Made by a program: the position numbers and the translations under genes. A stretch of 64,000 nucleotides of DNA, from positions 62,001-126,000 of the forward strand of contig JALHMB010000004.1 in the NCBI GenBank assembly GCA_022844275.1. Direction: 5' to 3'. The notes under the pieces were generated by a model that was not told where the DNA came from, made no database searches, and saw only the letters and a list, made by a program, of their open reading frames with translations. Positions 18,012 through 26,529 of the stretch are shown here, one piece after another (position 1 is the first letter of the stretch; every line of letters begins with the position of its first letter). The stretch is from Hyphomicrobiaceae bacterium (lineage in GTDB: Bacteria > Pseudomonadota > Alphaproteobacteria > Rhizobiales > Hyphomicrobiaceae).

Positions 18012-18410
18012 ATGGGCATTTTCAGCGAGATCTTCAGCTGGTGGGGCGGCAATACTTGGTCCAACCGCATCTATACGGCGCTGCGCGGCCGTCACGTCGG
18101 TACGGATGACGAGGGCAATCGCTATTACATCCAGACGAAGGGTGTCGGCCCGCTTGGCGTGCCGCGCCGCTGGGTGATCTACAAGGATGGCGCGGAGGCC
18201 TCGAAGGTACCCCCCGAGTGGCACGGCTGGCTCCATTTTACTGTCGATACACTGCCGACGGACGAGAGGTATACCCCGCGTCCCTGGCAGAAGCCGCATC
18301 AGGAGAACCTGACCGGGACGCCGGGCGCTCACCGGCCATCGGGCTCCATTCTCGCCTCGGGAACGCGGCCACGGGCGACGGGCGACTACAAGCCCTGGCG
18401 TCCACAGTAG
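18012..18410 (+). CDS. NADH:ubiquinone oxidoreductase accessory subunit, NDUFA12 family
   Basis: 132 residues with the whole B17.2/NDUFA12 signature: WWGGNTWSNRIYTALRGRHVG near the start (in two parts, WWGGNTWSNR and IYTALRGRHVG), DEGNRYYIQ, RRWVIYKDGAEASKVPPEW and PTDERYTPRPWQKPHQENLTGT. It is an accessory subunit of complex I found in mitochondria and alphaproteobacteria and normally encoded away from the nuo operon, as here. GAGGTGGAAG directly precedes the ATG at 18012; an ATG four codons earlier is less likely. It is followed by a DUF2155 gene, a conserved pairing in this class. Confidence 0.94.
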   Translation: MGIFSEIFSWWGGNTWSNRIYTALRGRHVGTDDEGNRYYIQTKGVGPLGVPRRWVIYKDGAEASKVPPEWHGWLHFTVDTLPTDERYTPRPWQKPHQENLTGTPGAHRPSGSILASGTRPRATGDYKPWRPQ

Positions 18411-18512
18411 GTCCGCCGGACGGGGTCAGCTTGCCACGGCGCGGCCCATTTTGGATGGTTGCGTGTTAAGTCACTTCGGGTGCCGCCCGGAAAGGGACTG
18501 AACAGAGACTCG

Positions 18513-19028
18513 ATGCCACGTTCGACGCGATACGGATCAGCAGCTTGGCGGGGCGCCGGCGTGGCGCTCGCGGCAGTGGTCGGCGTAATCCTGTCCGCCA
18601 CCGGCGCCGCAGCACAACGCATCGAGAACCAGACGGCGGTATTTGCCGCCCTCGACAAGGTGACGGCGCGTATCAGCCCTCTCAATGCCGCGCTCAATAG
18701 CACCGAGACGTTTGGTGCGCTCAAAGTGACCGCGCGGTCCTGCTATTCGCGCGCGCCGACTGAAGCACCGAAGACCTCGGCTTTCGTCGAGATCGACGAG
18801 GTCATGCTCGATGGCTCTACGCGGCGTATTTTCTCCGGCTGGATGTTCGCCGAGAGCCCGGGGCTCAACGCCGTCGAACACCCGGTGTTCGATCTCTGGT
18901 TGACGGAGTGTGCCAATCCCTCACGGACGGCTGCCGCGCCGCGCGGCGGCGCGCCGGCGGCTACTGGAGCAGGGCAAGCACCCCAGGGCGCCGCCGAGGA
19001 GCCCTATCGCCGCCGCGTGAGGCGCTGA
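18513..19028 (+). CDS. DUF2155 domain periplasmic protein
   Basis: 171 residues. Residues 1-33 are a signal peptide (basic start, core VALAAVVGVILSA, end AAAQ). The mature domain has the DUF2155 features ALDKVTARISPL, a cysteine in ARSCYSRAP and the motif FSGWMFAESPGLNAVEHPVFDLW (given in part), with a second cysteine in LTECAN. The last 40 residues are Ala/Pro/Arg rich. The family is alphaproteobacterial and uncharacterised, usually next to NDUFA12 as here. The gene ends 6 bases before the convergent multifunctional beta-oxidation gene. Confidence 0.88.
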   Translation: MPRSTRYGSAAWRGAGVALAAVVGVILSATGAAAQRIENQTAVFAALDKVTARISPLNAALNSTETFGALKVTARSCYSRAPTEAPKTSAFVEIDEVMLDGSTRRIFSGWMFAESPGLNAVEHPVFDLWLTECANPSRTAAAPRGGAPAATGAGQAPQGAAEEPYRRRVRR

Positions 19029-19034
19029 GGCTCC

Positions 19035-21152
19035 TTACCCCCAGAACGCCTTCGACTTGATCTCGCTGAGCTTGCCGCCGCGTTCGGCTGTCTCGCGCAG
19101 CAGCGCCGACGGTTTCCAGTGGCGACCGTACTGTTGATGCCAAGCCGCGATCTGATTGTAGATCTCGCGCGTGCCGACCGTGTCGCCCCAGAACATCAGG
19201 CCGCCGCGCCAGCGCGGGAAGCCGAAGCCGTGCAGCCACATCACGTCGAGGTCGCTCGCGCGGATGGCCTTGCCTTCCTCGAGGATCTTGCAGAACTCGT
19301 TGATGGAGCTGAACAGCAGGCGATGCAGGATCTCCTGATCGGAGAAGTTCCTCGCCTTGTTGCCGAGCTTCTCGGCTTCCTCCTGGATGATCTCCTTGAC
19401 GATAGCTGAAGGGCGCGGCGTGCGGTCGCCCGGCTCGTAGTCGTACCAGCCGGCTGACGTCTTGAGGCCCTTGCGGCCCATCTCGACGAGCCGGTCGGGA
19501 ATGGTGAGCATGCGATAGTTGGGATCGGCGGCCTTGCGGCGCTTGCGCGTATCGTAGCTGATGTCGAGGCCCGACATGTCCGCGACGGCAAAGGGCCCGA
19601 CGGGATAACCGAAGTCGACCATGACCTTGTCGACCTGCTCTGGGAGTGCGCCCTCCTCGATCATGAGGTTTTGCTCGAGCGAGAAAGGAATGCGGCTGCG
19701 GTTGGCGGCGAAGCCATCGCAGTTGCCGGCATAGCCGCTGATCTTGCCGATGTCGCGCCCGAGCTTCATGGCGGCAGCAAGCGTTGTCGGCGCAGTCTTC
19801 GTCGCGTTCACCACCTCGAAGAGCTTCATGACGTTGGCGGGCACGAAGTAATGCGTGCCGGCGACCATCTCGGGGCGCTTCGTGACGGCCGCGATCTGAT
19901 CAATGTCGAGGGCGGACGTGTTCGTGAAGAGCAGCGCCTCGGGCTTCATGACCTCGTCGAGCTTCTGGAAGACCTCCTTCTTCACCGGCATCTGCTCGAA
20001 GACGGCTTCGATGACGGCATCGCTGTCGCCGATCTCCTCGTAGGTCTCGACAGGCGTGATGAGCGCGAGTCGCTTGTCCATCTCCTCCTGCGAGAGGCTG
20101 CCACGTTTGACGCTCACCGCGTAGTTGTCGCTGATGCGCTTCATGCCGCGCTCCAGCACCTCTTTCGAAGCGTCCAGCAACTTCACGGGAATGCCGGCAT
20201 CGGCAAAGCTCATGGAGATGCCGCCGCCCATAGTGCCGGCGCCGACCACGGCCATGGTCCTGATCTCGGGAAGCTTGAGGTCCTTCGGCAAGCCTGGAAT
20301 GCGGTTTATCTCGCGCTCGGCGAAGAAGGCATAGCGCAGGGCCTTGGCTTCGTCCGAGCTGACAAGCTCCAGGAAGAGGCGGCGCTCTTCCGCAACGCCA
20401 TCCACGAAGGGCAGCATAGTCGCGGCTTCGACGGCGGCGATGCAGTGGTAAGGCGCGCGCTGGCCACGCGCCTTGCGCGCGATCGACTTCCGCATGGCGT
20501 CGAACATGCCGGGATCGGTCTTGGCCTCGGCAATCTTGTCCGTGCGGGCACTCACGCGGGGCAGCGGCCGGGCGTCGGCAATGCGCTGGGCATAAGCGAT
20601 CGCTGCGCCGCGCAGGTCCTTGCCGTCCACGAGGTCGTCGATGATGCCCAGGTCCTTGGCTTCGGGCGCGGGCACGTGACGGCCCGTGACGATCATGTCG
20701 AGGGCGGCTTTCGGACCAATGAGGCGCGGCAGACGTTGCGTGCCACCACCGCCAGGGATGATGCCGATAAGCACTTCGGGCAAACCGACCTTCGCTTCGG
20801 GAACGGCAATGCGATAGTGACAGCTGAGCGCGTGTTCGAGCCCGCCGCCGAGCGCGAACCCATGAATGGCGGCGACGACGGGTTTGCTCACCTCGTCGAG
20901 CAGCTCGTAGCTGCGCCGCTTCGGCGGCGGGCGCGCCGCGTCGAAGCCGCGGATATCGGCGCCGGCAATGAAGCTGCGACCGGCACCGATCATCACGAAG
21001 GCCTTTACGTTCGGGTCGGCATCACCCTTCTCCAGCGCCGCGACAATGCCATCAGTCACGCCGGGACCGAGGGCGTTGACCGGCGGATTGTCGATGGTGA
21101 TGACGCCGATGCCGTTCTGGACTTCGTAGCGGACGACGGGCTTGTCGTTCAT
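19035..21152 (-). CDS. Enoyl-CoA hydratase / 3-hydroxyacyl-CoA dehydrogenase fusion (FadB/FadJ-like)
   Basis: A 705-residue multifunctional beta-oxidation enzyme. The N-terminal crotonase domain (residues about 5-190) shows the oxyanion-hole segments AGADIRGF and HGFALGGGLEHAL, and the catalytic glutamate region GLPEVLIGIIPGGGG. The middle NAD-binding domain (about 295-475) has VVGAGTMGGGIS and a dehydrogenase site near VAGTHYFVPANVMKLFEVV. The C-terminal helical domains end in GFGFPRWRGGLMFW. In the HAD site the usual HFF(S/N)P reads HYFVP. It hydrates enoyl-CoA and oxidises the 3-hydroxyacyl-CoA. It is the last gene of the minus-strand operon with two acyl-CoA dehydrogenases; AGGAG precedes the ATG. 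Confidence 0.94.
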   Translation of the reverse strand: MNDKPVVRYEVQNGIGVITIDNPPVNALGPGVTDGIVAALEKGDADPNVKAFVMIGAGRSFIAGADIRGFDAARPPPKRRSYELLDEVSKPVVAAIHGFALGGGLEHALSCHYRIAVPEAKVGLPEVLIGIIPGGGGTQRLPRLIGPKAALDMIVTGRHVPAPEAKDLGIIDDLVDGKDLRGAAIAYAQRIADARPLPRVSARTDKIAEAKTDPGMFDAMRKSIARKARGQRAPYHCIAAVEAATMLPFVDGVAEERRLFLELVSSDEAKALRYAFFAEREINRIPGLPKDLKLPEIRTMAVVGAGTMGGGISMSFADAGIPVKLLDASKEVLERGMKRISDNYAVSVKRGSLSQEEMDKRLALITPVETYEEIGDSDAVIEAVFEQMPVKKEVFQKLDEVMKPEALLFTNTSALDIDQIAAVTKRPEMVAGTHYFVPANVMKLFEVVNATKTAPTTLAAAMKLGRDIGKISGYAGNCDGFAANRSRIPFSLEQNLMIEEGALPEQVDKVMVDFGYPVGPFAVADMSGLDISYDTRKRRKAADPNYRMLTIPDRLVEMGRKGLKTSAGWYDYEPGDRTPRPSAIVKEIIQEEAEKLGNKARNFSDQEILHRLLFSSINEFCKILEEGKAIRASDLDVMWLHGFGFPRWRGGLMFWGDTVGTREIYNQIAAWHQQYGRHWKPSALLRETAERGGKLSEIKSKAFWG

Positions 21153-21181
21153 GGCGCGTACTCCTGTCTCTTCTTCTTGTT

Positions 21182-22312
21182 TCAGACGACTTCGGCGGCG
21201 AGCTGTTTCAGGTACCACTCGCCATCGCCGAGCAGCGTCTCGCAGAGCACGAGGCGCTTGTAGTAGTGGCCGACGATCAGCTCGTCGGTCATGCCCATGC
21301 CGCCGTGAAGCTGGATGGCCTGTCCGCCGACGAAGCGCGCGCACTGCGCAGTCTTGATCTTCGCCTTCCACACGGCCTGGCGCGCCTGCGGATCGTCATC
21401 GTCGAGCGCTTGCAGCGCGGCGTGGACGAGCGCGCGCGCTTCCTCGGTCGTGACACTCATGTCGACGAGACGGTGCTGCAGCACCTGGAATTGCGAGAGG
21501 AGCTGGCCAAACTGCTTGCGCGTCTTGAGGTAGTCGACGGTGATCTGCGTCACGGCCGCCATGGCGCCGACGGCTTCGGCACACACGGCAATGGCGCCGC
21601 GATCGAGGATCGTACTGATCGTGCGCAAAAGGTCGGCGTCGCCGTTCCCGAGCTTCGCGCTCGCGGGCACGCGTACGCCGGCGAGCGTAACGGCGGCACC
21701 GCGGCGGCCGTCGAGCGCCGGTGCCGCGGAGAGCTTGATGCCAGCGCTCGTGCGTGGCACGAGGAAGAGCGCGACCGGTCCCGTCTCGGAGCCGAGGCGG
21801 GCGCTGACGACGAGCGCGTCGACGGCATGGGCAGCGATCGTGTGGGCTTTGCTGCCGTCGATCACGTAGCCATCGCCATCGCGCCGCGCGACGGTGCGCA
21901 CGTAGTCGCGCGCATAGCCGCTGTCGGGTTCGTAGTGGCAGAAAGCGAGCGTGAGCTTTCCTTCGGCGATGTCGCCGAGCAGTATCTGCTGATCTGGCGT
22001 GCCAGCCTTCTCGATGGCGGAGGCGCCGAGCACGATCGTGCCGAGCAGGGGCTCCAGCAGCAGAAAGCGTCCCGCGCCCGCCATGACAATGCCCAGCTCG
22101 GTGGCGCCGCCGCCGGCTCCACCCGCGCTTTCGGGCAACGCCACGCCGAGCCAGCCCATCTCAGCGTAGGTCGCCCAGTCGGCTCGGCCGAAGCCATCAC
22201 CATCCTCGGCGCGCGCGAGCTTCTTGAAGTGCTCGAAGGTGTATTTGTCAGCGAGCAGGTCGCGGAGGCTGTCGTTCAGGAGCTGGCGCTCCTCGCTGGA
22301 AAATGCCGGCAT
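21182..22312 (-). CDS. Acyl-CoA dehydrogenase, small-subunit (PimD-like)
   Basis: 376 residues with the acyl-CoA dehydrogenase fold: helical N-terminus, beta middle domain (about 120-225) and helical C-terminus with KTRKQFGQLLSQFQVLQHRL and the late motif GGQAIQLHGGMGMTDEL, ending around GHYYKRLVLCETLLGD. It lacks the IYEGT-type catalytic glutamate. Length and gene order fit the small subunit of a two-gene dehydrogenase of the pimeloyl-CoA dehydrogenase type. The next gene upstream, 11 bases away, encodes a larger homologue. It would introduce the 2,3 double bond in an acyl-CoA using FAD. Confidence 0.88.
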   Translation of the reverse strand: MPAFSSEERQLLNDSLRDLLADKYTFEHFKKLARAEDGDGFGRADWATYAEMGWLGVALPESAGGAGGGATELGIVMAGAGRFLLLEPLLGTIVLGASAIEKAGTPDQQILLGDIAEGKLTLAFCHYEPDSGYARDYVRTVARRDGDGYVIDGSKAHTIAAHAVDALVVSARLGSETGPVALFLVPRTSAGIKLSAAPALDGRRGAAVTLAGVRVPASAKLGNGDADLLRTISTILDRGAIAVCAEAVGAMAAVTQITVDYLKTRKQFGQLLSQFQVLQHRLVDMSVTTEEARALVHAALQALDDDDPQARQAVWKAKIKTAQCARFVGGQAIQLHGGMGMTDELIVGHYYKRLVLCETLLGDGEWYLKQLAAEVV

Positions 22313-22323
22313 GGGATTGAACC

Positions 22324-23535
22324 TCAGAGACCGAGAGCGCCTTTGGCTATGATGTTCTTCTGCACCTCGCTCGATCCGCCATAGATCGTCGCCGCGCGGC
22401 GGTAGAGGTGCTCGTAGACGAGCCCGGTCGTATCGGCGGGGCCGATCAGCTCACCGTTCCAGCCGCCATGCAGCGCCTCCGTCTGGTAGACTTGGCCGTA
22501 GCGGCCGAGGACCTCCATGTTCGATTGATGGATGGCCTGCTGAAGCTCGGTACCACGCAGCTTCAGAGCTGCCGCGCCCATCAGTGTCGGTGCGCCGCCT
22601 TCTTCCGCCGTCGCCGCTAGCTGGTCCGCCATCAGCGCCTTGACCGTCGCGAGTCCGACCTCATGCTCGGCAACCTTGCGTCGCCAGAGCGGATCATCGG
22701 CGAGTGGCTTGCCACCCTCGCGCGTCTCGGCAAGCAATCGGCGAAGCGCGTCGAGCGCGTGCTCCAGACGCGAGATCTCGACATTGCCAACGCGCTCGTT
22801 GGCGAGCAGGAACTTGGCGTACGTCCAGCCCTTGCCTTCCTGGCCGATCAGGTTCTCGACGGGCACGCGCACGTCGTCGAAGAAGACCTCATTGAGGTGA
22901 TGGCTCATGGTGATCGCGATGATCGGACGCACGGTGATGCCGGGCGTCTTCATGTCGATCAGAACGAAGGAAATGCCCTCCTGCTTCTTGCCACCGTCAT
23001 CCGTGCGCACGAGACAGAACATCCAGTCCGCCCAGTGCGCGAGCGAGGTCCAGATCTTCTGGCCATTGACGACGTAGTGGCCGCCGTCACGAACAGCTTT
23101 GGTCTTGAGTGCTGCAAGGTCCGAGCCGGCGCCGGGTTCGGAGTATCCCTGGCACCACCACGTGTCGTTCTTGATGACCCCGGGGAGGTACGTACGCTTC
23201 TGCTCTTCCGTCCCGAACGTGTAGATCACCGGCCCCGCCATGTTCACGCCGAAGGGGACGACGGCCGGTGCGCCGGCGCGACCGAGTTCTTCGTTGAACG
23301 CGAGAGTCTGCGCCGGACTCCAGCCGAGCCCGCCATGCTCCTTGGGCCACTTGCCGGTGATCCAGCCCTTGGTGCCGAGGCGCTTCAGCCAGGCATCGTA
23401 CTCGTGCCGTTCGAGATGCTGGCCAAGGGCCTGCTTGCGTCGCACCTCGGGCGGCAGCTCGCGCTCGCAGAAGTCGCGCACCTCGGCACGGAAGGCGTCG
23501 AGCGACGTGTCGCGTTCGACGGACCTGATGAACAT
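22324..23535 (-). CDS. Acyl-CoA dehydrogenase, large-subunit (PimC-like)
   Basis: A 403-residue acyl-CoA dehydrogenase with N-terminal helices (REVRDFCEREL-like start, KWPKEHGGLGWSPAQTLAFN), the FAD/substrate-binding middle domain (WWCQGYSEPGAGSDLAALKT, then KIWTSLAHWADWMFCLVRT) and the C-terminal motif TIYGGSSEVQKNIIAKGAL. The catalytic base position of the MCAD group (IYEGT) is Gly here. Together with the smaller paralogue downstream it resembles the PimC/PimD pair that acts on dicarboxylic acyl-CoAs. The operon reads SDR, this gene, small dehydrogenase, FadB-like enzyme. Confidence 0.92.
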   Translation of the reverse strand: MFIRSVERDTSLDAFRAEVRDFCERELPPEVRRKQALGQHLERHEYDAWLKRLGTKGWITGKWPKEHGGLGWSPAQTLAFNEELGRAGAPAVVPFGVNMAGPVIYTFGTEEQKRTYLPGVIKNDTWWCQGYSEPGAGSDLAALKTKAVRDGGHYVVNGQKIWTSLAHWADWMFCLVRTDDGGKKQEGISFVLIDMKTPGITVRPIIAITMSHHLNEVFFDDVRVPVENLIGQEGKGWTYAKFLLANERVGNVEISRLEHALDALRRLLAETREGGKPLADDPLWRRKVAEHEVGLATVKALMADQLAATAEEGGAPTLMGAAALKLRGTELQQAIHQSNMEVLGRYGQVYQTEALHGGWNGELIGPADTTGLVYEHLYRRAATIYGGSSEVQKNIIAKGALGL

Positions 23536-23612
23536 GGGCGCGCTCCCTCGACCGTTTCCTATTGATTGGGAGCGACCGTAGAAAGGAGCGCCCCCATTGG
23601 CAATGGCAACGC

Positions 23613-24413
23613 TCAGTTCGCGGTCATGCCGCCGTCGATCACGAGTTCGCTGCCGGTGACCCAGGCAGCTTCATCCGACGCGAGATAGAGGCAGCCGGCG
23701 GCGATGTCGGCCGGCGTGCCGAAGCGGCCGAGCGGCGTTGCAGCGAGACGGTTCTCGGCCACTTCCGGGTTGGAGTGGCCCGGCTGGGTCATGGGCGTAT
23801 CGACGAAGCCCGGATGGATCGAGTTCACCCGGATCTTGTCGGTCGCATACTGGATGGCGGCGGCCTTCGAGAAGATGCGCACGGCACCCTTCGACGCGTG
23901 ATAGGCGCCATTGGAATGCGAGCCGACGATGCCGCAGATCGACGAGATGTTGATGATCGAGCCGCCGCCCGCGCGCTGCATGGCCGGGATCACGGCCTTG
24001 ACGCCGAGGAACGTGCCGGTCGCGTTGATCTCCATGACCTTGTTCCAGACCTCGAGCGTCTGCTCGCCGATGCGCCCGCCGGCCGTCAGCGTCGTCTGAA
24101 GGTTGAGCTTGGGATCGCGCCCGGAGATGCCAGCTATATTGCAGAGGATGTCGACGCGGCCGTAGCGCTTCTCGGCCTCGGCGACGACCTCAGCCCAGCG
24201 GGCCTCGCTCGACACATCCTGCTCGGCAAAAGAGGCCGTCCCGCCCTTGGCCGTGATCTCTTCCGCGACGCTGCGGCCGAGGGCGGCATTGGCATCCGTC
24301 AGCAGGACTTTCGCGCCATGCAGCGCGAACATGCGCGCCGTCTCCGCGCCGATGCCCGATGCGCCGCCTGTTACGATTGCGACCTTGCCGGCAAGCCTTG
24401 GTCCCGGTTGCAT
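23613..24413 (-). CDS. SDR family oxidoreductase
   Basis: 266 residues of the classical short-chain dehydrogenase type: NAD(P)-binding TGGASGIGAETA (about 15-26), NIAGISG, the catalytic serine in IINISSICGIVGS, the YHASKGAV Tyr/Lys motif and a C-terminal VTGSELVIDGGMTAN. DxN at LLTDANAA after beta-2 favours NAD. It probably oxidises a hydroxyl intermediate in the acyl-CoA pathway. GGAGGAG lies 7 bases before the ATG. It is the first gene of the four-gene minus-strand catabolic unit, 152 bases from the ketoacyl synthase stop upstream. Confidence 0.9.
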   Translation of the reverse strand: MQPGPRLAGKVAIVTGGASGIGAETARMFALHGAKVLLTDANAALGRSVAEEITAKGGTASFAEQDVSSEARWAEVVAEAEKRYGRVDILCNIAGISGRDPKLNLQTTLTAGGRIGEQTLEVWNKVMEINATGTFLGVKAVIPAMQRAGGGSIINISSICGIVGSHSNGAYHASKGAVRIFSKAAAIQYATDKIRVNSIHPGFVDTPMTQPGHSNPEVAENRLAATPLGRFGTPADIAAGCLYLASDEAAWVTGSELVIDGGMTAN

Positions 24414-24565
24414 TGGATGTCTCCTCCTGTCCTTCGTGTCCTTTGGCGTGCAGGGTGGCCGCAATCAGCGCACACGTCCATAGCCACAAATGCAAGACGG
24501 GCCGCCCTGAAGGCAGCCCGTCCCGTCGCTTCGTGTCAGGTGGAGAGTGAGGTAATGCCGAGAAC

Positions 24566-25801
24566 TCAGGCCGGCGGCTTGCCGAAGACGAGCACAGCGT
24601 TAAGGCCGCCGAAGGCAAAGGAGTTCGACATGACGTTTTCGACCTTCGCCGCGCGCCCGACATTCGGGATGTAATCGAGGTCGCACTTCGGATCGGGATC
24701 GTCGAGGCCGATGGTCGGCGGCAGCCAGCCGTCCTGAAGGGCCTTGATAGATGCGATGGCTTCGACCGCACCGCCCGCGCCGAGCAGATGGCCGGTCATG
24801 GATTTGGTCGAGGAGATCGGCAGCTTATAGGCGTGCTCGCCGAAGACCATCTTGATCGCGTTGCTCTCATTGACGTCGTTGAGCGTCGTGGCCGTGCCGT
24901 GAGCATTGAGGTAGCCGATGTCCTCGGGCTTGAGACCCGCATCTGCCAGCGCCATTTCCATGGCGCTCTTGGGGCCGTCGACGTCGGGGTTGACCATGTC
25001 CTTGCTGTCCGAGGACATGCCGATCCCTTTCAGCTCGGCGAGGATTGTCGCGCCGCGCGCCTGGGCGTGCTCAAGGCTCTCCAGCACGAGTGCGCCCGCG
25101 CCTTCGCCGAGTACGGTGCCGTTGCGCTTCTTGGAGAAGGGGAAACAGCCCTCCGGCGACAGCACGCGCATCGCCTGCCATGTGCGCATCGAGCCAAAGG
25201 TGATCACGGCCTCGGAGGCGCCGGTAACGGCGACGTCGACGAGGCCATGGCGGATGTAGTCGGCGCCGATGGCAATGGCGTGCGTGGCCGTGGAGCAGGC
25301 CGAGCAAGTGGCGAATGTCGGACCCTTGATGCCCAATTCGATGCCGACATGCGCTGAAGCCGACGAGCCGATGATGCGAAGCAGCGTCAGCGGGTTGGTC
25401 GCCTTCTTACCTTTGACGAAGAGATCGTGGTACGCGGTCTCGATGGTGTTGAAGCCGCCAGCACCGGAACCGAAGATGCACGCAGCGCGATATGGGTCCG
25501 CAAGCGGGTTCTGCAGTCCCGACTGCTTCCACGCTTCCTCGGCTGAGCGGCCGGCGAACCAGGAATAGCGGTCTCCGTATTGGACCTTCTTGCTCGACAC
25601 GTGCTTGGCCGGATCGAAGCCTTTGATCTCAGCCGCAATGTGGATGTACAGGTCCTGGAGTTCGAAACTCTCGATCGGGCCGACGCCGCAGCGGCCCTCG
25701 CGCATGGACGACCACATTTCGCGAACGTCGAGACCGATCGGCGTAACGGCGCCAACGCCAGTTACGACGACGCGGCGACGGTCGCCCTTAGACTGTGTCA
25801 T
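24566..25801 (-). CDS. Beta-ketoacyl-ACP synthase, FabF/NodE-like
   Basis: A 411-residue condensing enzyme of the KAS I/II type. The thioester cysteine is in TCSACSTATHAIAIGADYI (C about 170), and the two catalytic histidines are in LNAHGTATTLNDVNE and KSMTGHLLGAGGAVEA. FPFSKKRNGTVLGEGAGALV and SNSFAFGGLNAVLVF are family motifs. It extends an acyl chain by decarboxylative condensation with malonyl-ACP. The gene for its likely partner carrier protein lies just upstream, so this is a dedicated ACP-KAS pair, as in NodF-NodE systems, not the housekeeping fabF. ATG 25801 is chosen over a GTG three codons earlier. Confidence 0.92.
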   Translation of the reverse strand: MTQSKGDRRRVVVTGVGAVTPIGLDVREMWSSMREGRCGVGPIESFELQDLYIHIAAEIKGFDPAKHVSSKKVQYGDRYSWFAGRSAEEAWKQSGLQNPLADPYRAACIFGSGAGGFNTIETAYHDLFVKGKKATNPLTLLRIIGSSASAHVGIELGIKGPTFATCSACSTATHAIAIGADYIRHGLVDVAVTGASEAVITFGSMRTWQAMRVLSPEGCFPFSKKRNGTVLGEGAGALVLESLEHAQARGATILAELKGIGMSSDSKDMVNPDVDGPKSAMEMALADAGLKPEDIGYLNAHGTATTLNDVNESNAIKMVFGEHAYKLPISSTKSMTGHLLGAGGAVEAIASIKALQDGWLPPTIGLDDPDPKCDLDYIPNVGRAAKVENVMSNSFAFGGLNAVLVFGKPPA

Positions 25802-25868
25802 GGGACGCACTTCTTTCTTACGGCGACCGGCACTATTCCGGCGCGCACAGGGATCGTAGTCGCTGGGG

Positions 25869-26135
25869 TTACGCCTTGGCCGGCGCGCCCGAACCCTCCA
25901 GCAGAGCCTTCACGCGATCCACGACAGAGCCGACGGTCTTGAAGTCTTCAACTTCCTCGTTGGCGTTGTACGGGATCTGAATGCCAAAAGAATCCTCGAT
26001 GTCAAAAACGATCATTGCAAGATCGAGTGACTCGATCTTCAGATCAGTCAGCGCAGTCGAGAGCCCGATGTCGTCGCGTGGCTCCTTCATGTGCTTCTTG
26101 AGGATATCGATGATCTTGGTGGCAACGTCGTCCAT
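25869..26135 (-). CDS. Acyl carrier protein
   Basis: An 88-residue acidic acyl carrier protein. The phosphopantetheine-attachment serine is in DLKIESLDLAMIVFDIED (S about 36, where the common motif is DSLD). The helix following, SFGIQIPYNANEE, is typical of the family; the C-terminus ends in Gly/Ala/Pro/Lys. It is not the housekeeping AcpP type (which has GADSLD) nor AcpXL, which suggests a specialised carrier serving the adjacent ketoacyl synthase 67 bases downstream. The purine-rich GGGAGAGAT precedes the ATG. The intended acyl product is unknown. Confidence 0.93.
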   Translation of the reverse strand: MDDVATKIIDILKKHMKEPRDDIGLSTALTDLKIESLDLAMIVFDIEDSFGIQIPYNANEEVEDFKTVGSVVDRVKALLEGSGAPAKA

Positions 26136-26529
26136 ATCTCTCTCCCACCCCCAAGTACTCTGCGGGTACAGGTGCTGATGTGCTGGTTTTAGCTAAGGCA
26201 AAGCCCGCCTGACCGCAAGTTGGGCCTCACATAACCGTTAACACTATTCAAGTCCATACGGGTCACGGACAGTTGTCCCAAGATGGAGGCTGTCCACCAG
26301 CCGGTCAGTTCCCCGCACGCGTGTGCACTACAACCATCAAGGCTGGCGCTCCGAGACAAAAGTGTTCAAAGTCGTTTACCGTGACTGATGAGGCGACTCG
26401 CGGCCGGGGCCGACGAGACGGACCAACAGTCCGACGGCGTAACCGCTTGCCGCTGCCGCATGTCGTGGCGCCAAGTGTCGCCCCAGCCTACCGTCCTAAA
26501 TGGACGTGATTCAGGGAGGCAACAAGACC
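26136..26529. other. 394-base divergent intergenic region between ACP and acyl-CoA ligase genes
   Basis: No coding region is supported. The part nearest the ACP gene (26180-26270) is AT-richer and should hold its promoter. The part before the ligase gene has the strong ribosome site GGGAGGC about 9 bases from the ATG at 26530. I found no clear operator palindrome. Confidence 0.4.

Noticed and set aside
19671-21263. A plus-strand open frame of about 530 codons opposite the FadB-like gene
   Set aside because: Antisense shadow of a well-supported enzyme with all catalytic motifs; translation is His/Asp/Arg rich without known domains.
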